In this document: piece after piece, positions 6,984 to 10,995 of the stretch | How the letters are laid out: each line of letters opens with the position of its first letter | How positions within the stretch are numbered: position 1 is the first letter of the stretch | From: Paraprevotella sp. | GTDB lineage: Bacteria > Bacteroidota > Bacteroidia > Bacteroidales > Bacteroidaceae | Direction: 5' to 3' | Length of the DNA: 10,995 bases | NCBI GenBank assembly: GCA_021205005.1 | Contig: JAJPYK010000092.1 | Span: 1 to 10,995 of the forward strand | Notes under the pieces: generated by a model | Told to the model about the DNA's origin: nothing | Database searches by the model: none | What the model saw: the letters and a program-made list of their open reading frames with translations, nothing else | Translations under genes and position numbers: made by a program

Positions 6984-8495
6984 TTAAGAGTTCATGGATA
7001 ACAATTCTTCGATTGTGTCACGGTTATTGCTCAGTCTCGGCACTTTATGTTGTCCGCCTAATTTCCCTTTGTTCTTCAGCCAATCGTTGAATAAACCTTT
7101 GCGTGCCGGGACGATTTCCAGATGTTGCAGCGTGATGTCTTTATAGCGTTTGGCCTCATAGTCTGAATTGATCTCCTGAAGTTTAAGGTCCAGGATATGG
7201 GCGAATTCATCGAGTGATTCCGGCAGGCGGGCAAATTCTATCAGCCATTGATGCCGGCATTTTCCTTGTCCGTCCATATAGACCGGAGCGGCGGTGTATT
7301 CCGATACCTGGGCTCCCGTAGCGTCACAAGCGGCTTTCAGTCCGTTCTCCGCATTGTCCACAATCAGTTCTTCGCCGAATGCGTTGATGAAGAACTTGGT
7401 GCGTCCCGTGATGATAAACTTGTAGGGAGATTTTTGCGTGAATCTCACGGTGTCGCCGATCATGTATCTCCACAGTCCGGCCGAAGTCGTGATGATCATG
7501 GCATAGTTCTTGCCGATTTCCACTCCCCAAAGGGGGACGACGTTCGGATGCTCCCGGTCCAGCTCGTCTGTCGGGACAAATTCGTAAAAGATTCCGTAGT
7601 CGATCATCAGCGTCATGGCTTTGTCCGACAGATCTGTTTGCAGACCGAAGAATCCTTCGCTGGCGTTGTAAGTTTCCATGTAGTGCATGTCGGGACTGGT
7701 GATGAGCTGCCTGTATTGTTCGGCATAGGGCGTAAAGGCGACTCCTCCGTGGAAAAAGACTTCGATGTTGGGCCACACCTCTTCCAAATGCGTGCGACTT
7801 GAGATTTCCATGACGCGGGTCAGTACTGACAACATCCATGAAGGAACTCCGCTTAGATTCGTCACATTTTCGTAGATGGCCTTACGGGCGATTTTCTCGC
7901 GCTTTTCTTCGAAGTCGCGGAGGAGGGCGATGTCTTTGGACGGTATGCGGAAATGGTTCACGAATGCGCTGGCGTTTTCGATCAGTATGGCACTCAGATC
8001 GCCCACTAAACTGTGGGGAAGATCATAATTGGGTGAGTGGCTTCCGCCGAGAATCAATGCTTTTCCGTCGAACATCCGGCTATGCGGATTTTCTTCTAAA
8101 TAGCAGACTACGGCATCGGTGCCTCCTTTGTAATGGGTGTCTTGCAGGCATTCGCGACTGACAGGGATGAACTTGCTCTTGTCGTTGGTCGTTCCCGAGG
8201 ATTTGGCATACCAGCGTACTTCCCCGTCCCAAAGTACATTCTGCTCTCCGTGTCGCATACGGTCGATGAACCCTTTGAGCTCTTCGTAGGTGTTGATGCC
8301 GGACGTAGCTGCAAAGCTGTCGTAATCTTTGACTTTCTCAAAGCCGTGGCTTTCTCCCCATTCAGTCTGTTCCGCTTGGTGGATAAGACGTTGTAGCACT
8401 TTCATTTGCAGTGATTCCGTCTGTGTGGCGTATTGTGATATGCTGTTGCGTCTGCCTGAGAAGAAGTGGCTGATAAGTTTTGTTTTATTCATCAT
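6984..8495 (-). CDS. GH3 auxin-responsive-promoter family acyl-adenylating enzyme homologue
   Basis: A 503-residue cytoplasmic protein of the GH3 branch of the ANL (acyl-AMP forming) superfamily. ATP/AMP-site motifs are visible: SSGTTNDKSKFIP (99-111), YMETYNASEGFFG (272-284), WRYMIGDTVRF (342-352) and ITGRTKFFINAFGEEL (362-377). The C-terminal subdomain ends with KGKLGGQHKVPRL. Plant GH3 enzymes join amino acids to jasmonate or auxin through an acyl adenylate. Bacterial homologues have no assigned substrate that I know. Length is slightly below the plant enzymes and no motif looks broken. Two adjacent ATGs (8493-8495 and 8490-8492) could start it. It is first in an operon with two exported proteins, which suggests that it prepares or modifies a molecule used at the envelope, but that is inference. 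Confidence 0.9.
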   Translation of the reverse strand: MMNKTKLISHFFSGRRNSISQYATQTESLQMKVLQRLIHQAEQTEWGESHGFEKVKDYDSFAATSGINTYEELKGFIDRMRHGEQNVLWDGEVRWYAKSSGTTNDKSKFIPVSRECLQDTHYKGGTDAVVCYLEENPHSRMFDGKALILGGSHSPNYDLPHSLVGDLSAILIENASAFVNHFRIPSKDIALLRDFEEKREKIARKAIYENVTNLSGVPSWMLSVLTRVMEISSRTHLEEVWPNIEVFFHGGVAFTPYAEQYRQLITSPDMHYMETYNASEGFFGLQTDLSDKAMTLMIDYGIFYEFVPTDELDREHPNVVPLWGVEIGKNYAMIITTSAGLWRYMIGDTVRFTQKSPYKFIITGRTKFFINAFGEELIVDNAENGLKAACDATGAQVSEYTAAPVYMDGQGKCRHQWLIEFARLPESLDEFAHILDLKLQEINSDYEAKRYKDITLQHLEIVPARKGLFNDWLKNKGKLGGQHKVPRLSNNRDTIEELLSMNS

Positions 8496-8531
8496 TGTAT
8501 TTCTACAGGAACCATTTTACCTATTCTACTG

Positions 8532-8539
8532 CAAAAATA
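8532..8539 (-). promoter_or_regulatory. candidate -7 box for the GH3-lipoprotein-DUF3108 operon
   Basis: On the minus strand these bases read TATTTTTG, a full match to TAnnTTTG, 36 bp ahead of the GH3 gene start. It lies in the AT-rich 144-bp gap after rnc and implies a leader of about 30 nt. No strong -33 element is seen. It supports an operon separate from acpP-fabF-rnc. Confidence 0.5.
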
Positions 8540-8639
8540 CTTTAAAGTTGTCAGAATAACGAGCTTTATACAGAATTTAATGAGTTTTGTATCCTTTCAG
8601 TGTGACGATGATGTCGAAAGAATGCGGTTGGGAAGAGGG

Positions 8640-9569
8640 TTAGGATTCCATTCTCGTCTCCTCCATAATTTCAGGAGACGGGACATCATAAGTTTCGTCT
8701 GCATTGTCCGATTTTTGAGCCGTGTTTTGAGCCGTGTCTTCGGAAACGACGGAATATTCCTGTTCATTGGTGCCTTGCATGGCTTTGGAAAGTTGTTCTT
8801 TCCGGTTTTTATAAGCCAGAATCTGTTCAGTGAGTTTCGGTGTTTTCTTGAGCATGGCCAAGGTTGCTTTGGCTGCCAGTTGCTGGCTTTCTTTTTTTGA
8901 ATAGCCTTTTCCTTTACAGCATGCCAACCCTTCTATGTTCACTTGGGTGGTGAAGACCGGCGTGCTGCTGCCTTCTTTGTCTTGGTCTATAAGGTCGAAA
9001 GAGACTTCCACTTTCCTTTTCTGCCCCCATTCGATCAGTTTGCTCTTGAAATTGACTTCCTGATAGGCCACCTTGTCAAGATTGATCAGATGGGTCATGA
9101 TGCGCTGTCTGATGAAGCGCATACAATAAGAATAGCCTCTGTCTAAATAAATGGCCCCCACAATGGCTTCGAAAGCATTGCCGCACATGTAACTGTTGTG
9201 AGTCGAATTTTGTGCGGAAGAGATGATAAGTTTGTCCAATCCGATCTCTACGGCCAATTTGTTCAGCGTCTCCCGTTGTACGATCTTGCTGCGGGTGTTG
9301 GTCAGAAATCCTTCTCGTTTTCCTTCAAAATGCCTGTATACGATATCCCCTACGACGGCGTCCAGAATGGCATCTCCCAAGAATTCGAGACGTTCATTAT
9401 TGATCCAGTTTCCCTCTCTCCTGATAGAAGAGGATTTGTGGTGCAAGGCTTGTTCGTAATAGTGGATACGGATCGGATAGAATCCCAGCATCCTATAAAA
9501 AGAAGAATAAAGCTCCTTATCTTTTCTGAACGGGAGCTTTATTCTTTCTATGAAATCTTTTGGGTACAC
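8640..9569 (-). CDS. rnc: ribonuclease III
   Basis: Double-strand RNA endonuclease that processes rRNA precursors and structured mRNAs in the cytoplasm; 309 residues. The RNase III signature NERLEFLGDAIL is at 58-69, with E59, E62 and D66 matching E. coli E38, E41 and D45. The second catalytic patch GNAFEAIVGAIYLD (130-143) has E134 for E117 but Asn131 where E. coli has D114; I recall Asn here as common in Bacteroidetes. A dsRNA-binding domain spans about 172-241, ending KKESQQLAAKATLAML. A 65-residue polar, acidic tail (245-309), absent from E. coli, follows. The start is GTG, 3 bp after the fabF stop and in the same frame; the fabF TAA blocks any earlier start, so GTG is the first available codon. 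It is last in acpP-fabF-rnc and probably translationally coupled to fabF. Confidence 0.95.
   Translation of the reverse strand: MYPKDFIERIKLPFRKDKELYSSFYRMLGFYPIRIHYYEQALHHKSSSIRREGNWINNERLEFLGDAILDAVVGDIVYRHFEGKREGFLTNTRSKIVQRETLNKLAVEIGLDKLIISSAQNSTHNSYMCGNAFEAIVGAIYLDRGYSYCMRFIRQRIMTHLINLDKVAYQEVNFKSKLIEWGQKRKVEVSFDLIDQDKEGSSTPVFTTQVNIEGLACCKGKGYSKKESQQLAAKATLAMLKKTPKLTEQILAYKNRKEQLSKAMQGTNEQEYSVVSEDTAQNTAQKSDNADETYDVPSPEIMEETRMES
8713..8737. repeat. 12-bp tandem duplication in the rnc tail
   Basis: TTTTGAGCCGTG is repeated twice head to tail (8713-8724, 8725-8736, plus one more matching base). It encodes TAQN-TAQK in the disordered C-terminal tail of RNase III. The length is a multiple of three, so the frame is kept. 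It is probably a replication-slippage product in a weakly constrained region. Confidence 0.7.
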
Positions 9570-9572
9570 AAG

Positions 9573-10838
9573 TTATTTCGCGTATTTCTTGAAGATTACA
9601 CATGCATTGTGGCCGCCGAAGCCGAAAGTGTTGCTCAATGCGGCGCGTACCGTGCGCTTTTGAGCATGATTGAACGTGAAGTTCAGATTATAATCTATAT
9701 ATTCGTCCTTATCGTCTTCTTTGTGGTTGATGGTTGGCGGCACGATGTCTTGATTTACAGCCATCACACAAGCGAATGCTTCTATGGCGCCGGCTGCACC
9801 GAGCAGATGGCCGGTCATAGATTTGGTTGAACTAATGTTCAGTTCGTATGCGTGTTTGTCGAATACGTTTTTGATGGCTTTGGCTTCGGAAACGTCGCCC
9901 ACTTGAGTCGATGTGCCGTGAACATTGATATAATCGATGTCTTCCGGTTTCATTTCAGCGTCTTCAAGTGCTCTTTCCATCACCAATTTGGCTCCCAAAC
10001 CATCGGGATGAGAGGCTGTGATATGATAAGCATCCACCGCCATGCCTGCTCCCGCCATTTCCGAGTAAATCTGGCGTCCGCGCGCGTTTGCGTGTTCCTA
10101 CTCTTCCAGAATTAAACAACCGGCTCCTTCGCCGATGACAAAGCCGTCGCGGCTTGCACTGAAAGGACGAGAAGCGTGTTCCGGATCATCGTTACGGGTG
10201 GAGAGAGCTTTCATGGCATTGAAGCCACCTACTCCGGCCGGCCATATGGCTGCTTCCGCACCACCGCTGAGGATCATGTCAGCTTTGCCTAAACGGATGA
10301 GGTTGAAAGCATCGGCTAAGGCGTTGGTAGAGGAGGCGCATGCCGATGTCGTCGTATAATTCGGGCCGCGGAAACCATACATGATAGAGATATGTCCGCT
10401 GGCGATGTCCGCTATCATCTTAGGAATGAAGAAAGGGTTGTATTTAGGCCCCAATTCTTTTCCTGTAAGAGCGTAACCGCCGGCTTCTTCTTCGAACGTA
10501 TGGATACCGCCGATGCCGACTCCGAAGACCACTCCCACTCGGTTTCGGTCTATTGCTTCCAGATTCATGCCGGAATCTTCCACTGCCATTTTGGCTGAAG
10601 CTATGGCATATTGTGTGTACAAGTCCATCTTTCGTGCTTCTTTGCGGTCTATATAGTCGGCCACATTGAAGTTTTTCACTTCGCACGCGAACTGTGTCTT
10701 GAAAAAGGAAGCATCGAAATGCGTAATGGGTCCGGCGCCGCTTACTCCGTTGATCAGATTCTTCCAAGTCTCCTCGGCAGTCTTTCCCAACGGCGTAACG
10801 GCTCCCAGGCCTGTTACTACAACTCTTTTTAATTCCAT
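9573..10838 (-). pseudogene. fabF: beta-ketoacyl-ACP synthase II, frame interrupted by an in-frame TAG
   Basis: Condenses malonyl-ACP with acyl-ACP in fatty-acid elongation; cytoplasmic. The frame from ATG at 10838 to TAA at 9573-9575 is 421 codons plus stop, normal FabF length, but codon 247 (10098-10100) is TAG. It falls in GCLILEE-stop-EHANARGRQIYSEMAGAGM, where relatives have Leu as I recall; TTG to TAG is one base. Everything else is intact: catalytic Cys167 in TTSACASS, His307 in NVHGTST, Lys339 and His344 in STKSMTGH, and the C-terminal FGFGGHNACVIF. The stop leaves Cys167 on a 246-residue piece and both His on the rest (next ATG at 10058), so neither piece could be active. It starts 21 bp after acpP and ends 3 bp before rnc. 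The gene is normally essential, so sequence error is the likeliest cause; readthrough or a second fabF copy are alternatives. Confidence 0.92.
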
Positions 10839-10859
10839 TGTCTTCGTATAGGGGAAATA

Positions 10860-10995
10860 TTATTTAGCGTTAGCTTCGATGTAGCTGATGGCATCACCTA
10901 ACGTAGCAATCTTTTCAGCTTGGTCATCAGGAATGTTGATGCCGAATTCTTTCTCAAATTCCATGATTAATTCTACCGTATCCAATGAATCAGCA
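10860..10995 (-). CDS. acpP: acyl carrier protein, partial (C-terminal part)
   Basis: The C-terminal 45 codons are present; the 5' end lies beyond the window. Acyl carrier protein holds growing acyl chains on a phosphopantetheine arm. The [18 protein letters not shown] motif supplies the Ser that carries the arm, and [24 protein letters not shown] forms the last helices before TAA. The sequence is nearly identical to Bacteroides AcpP as I recall it. It is the upstream member of acpP-fabF-rnc, the common Bacteroidales order, and FabF is its direct client enzyme. Confidence 0.96.
   Translation of the reverse strand, partial: ADSLDTVELIMEFEKEFGINIPDDQAEKIATLGDAISYIEANAK

Noticed and set aside
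8590..8625. CTTTC...GAAAG arms after rnc as a terminator
   Set aside because: Five pairs with a long loop and no T-run; too weak to call.

Overview
The window looks like chromosomal DNA of a gut-type Bacteroidales bacterium (Bacteroides/Parabacteroides-like). Four things point this way: the acpP-fabF-rnc gene order with closely Bacteroides-like protein sequences, the class II xylose isomerase and Bacteroides-type xylulokinase, matches to the Bacteroidetes -7 promoter box (TAnnTTTG), and A-rich leaders in place of Shine-Dalgarno sites. I see no prophage, insertion sequence, CRISPR array or RNA gene. The species assignment comes from recalled sequence families, not from a search.

Left part (1-3801): a two-gene xylose operon on the minus strand, xylB then xylA. 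It diverges from a plus-strand Crp/Fnr-family regulator across about 190 bp that carries a candidate promoter for each side and a perfect TGAT-N4-ATCA palindrome of the Crp/Fnr operator type. XylA converts xylose to xylulose and XylB phosphorylates it for the pentose phosphate pathway. The xylA copy is damaged: an in-frame TAA falls 33 codons before the expected end, a metal-ligand His is Gln, and the residue before the catalytic His is altered. Bases 1-79, downstream of xylA, hold no recognisable gene.

Middle part (3802-8639): a 400-bp gap between convergent genes with small repeats, then a tight minus-strand operon. Its order is a GH3-family adenylating enzyme, a large Ig-like lipoprotein, and a secreted DUF3108 protein, with gaps of 13 and 16 bp. 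A perfect TATTTTTG box lies ahead of the GH3 gene. The joint function of these three is unknown to me. The make-up (cytoplasmic acyl-adenylating type enzyme plus two envelope proteins) suggests an envelope role, which is inference.

Right part (8640-10995): the fatty-acid synthesis and RNA-processing cluster acpP-fabF-rnc on the minus strand, with acpP cut by the window edge. fabF carries an in-frame TAG that separates its catalytic Cys from its two catalytic His residues, although the rest of the frame is intact and the gene is normally essential.

The most notable result is two nonsense codons in otherwise well-kept housekeeping or metabolic genes within 11 kb. Assembly or base-calling error is the simplest explanation. 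Real decay (more likely for xylA, which has further active-site changes) or nonsense suppression are the alternatives. I did not find a clearly new defence or mobile system here. The GH3-lipoprotein-DUF3108 operon is the best candidate for an undescribed system.
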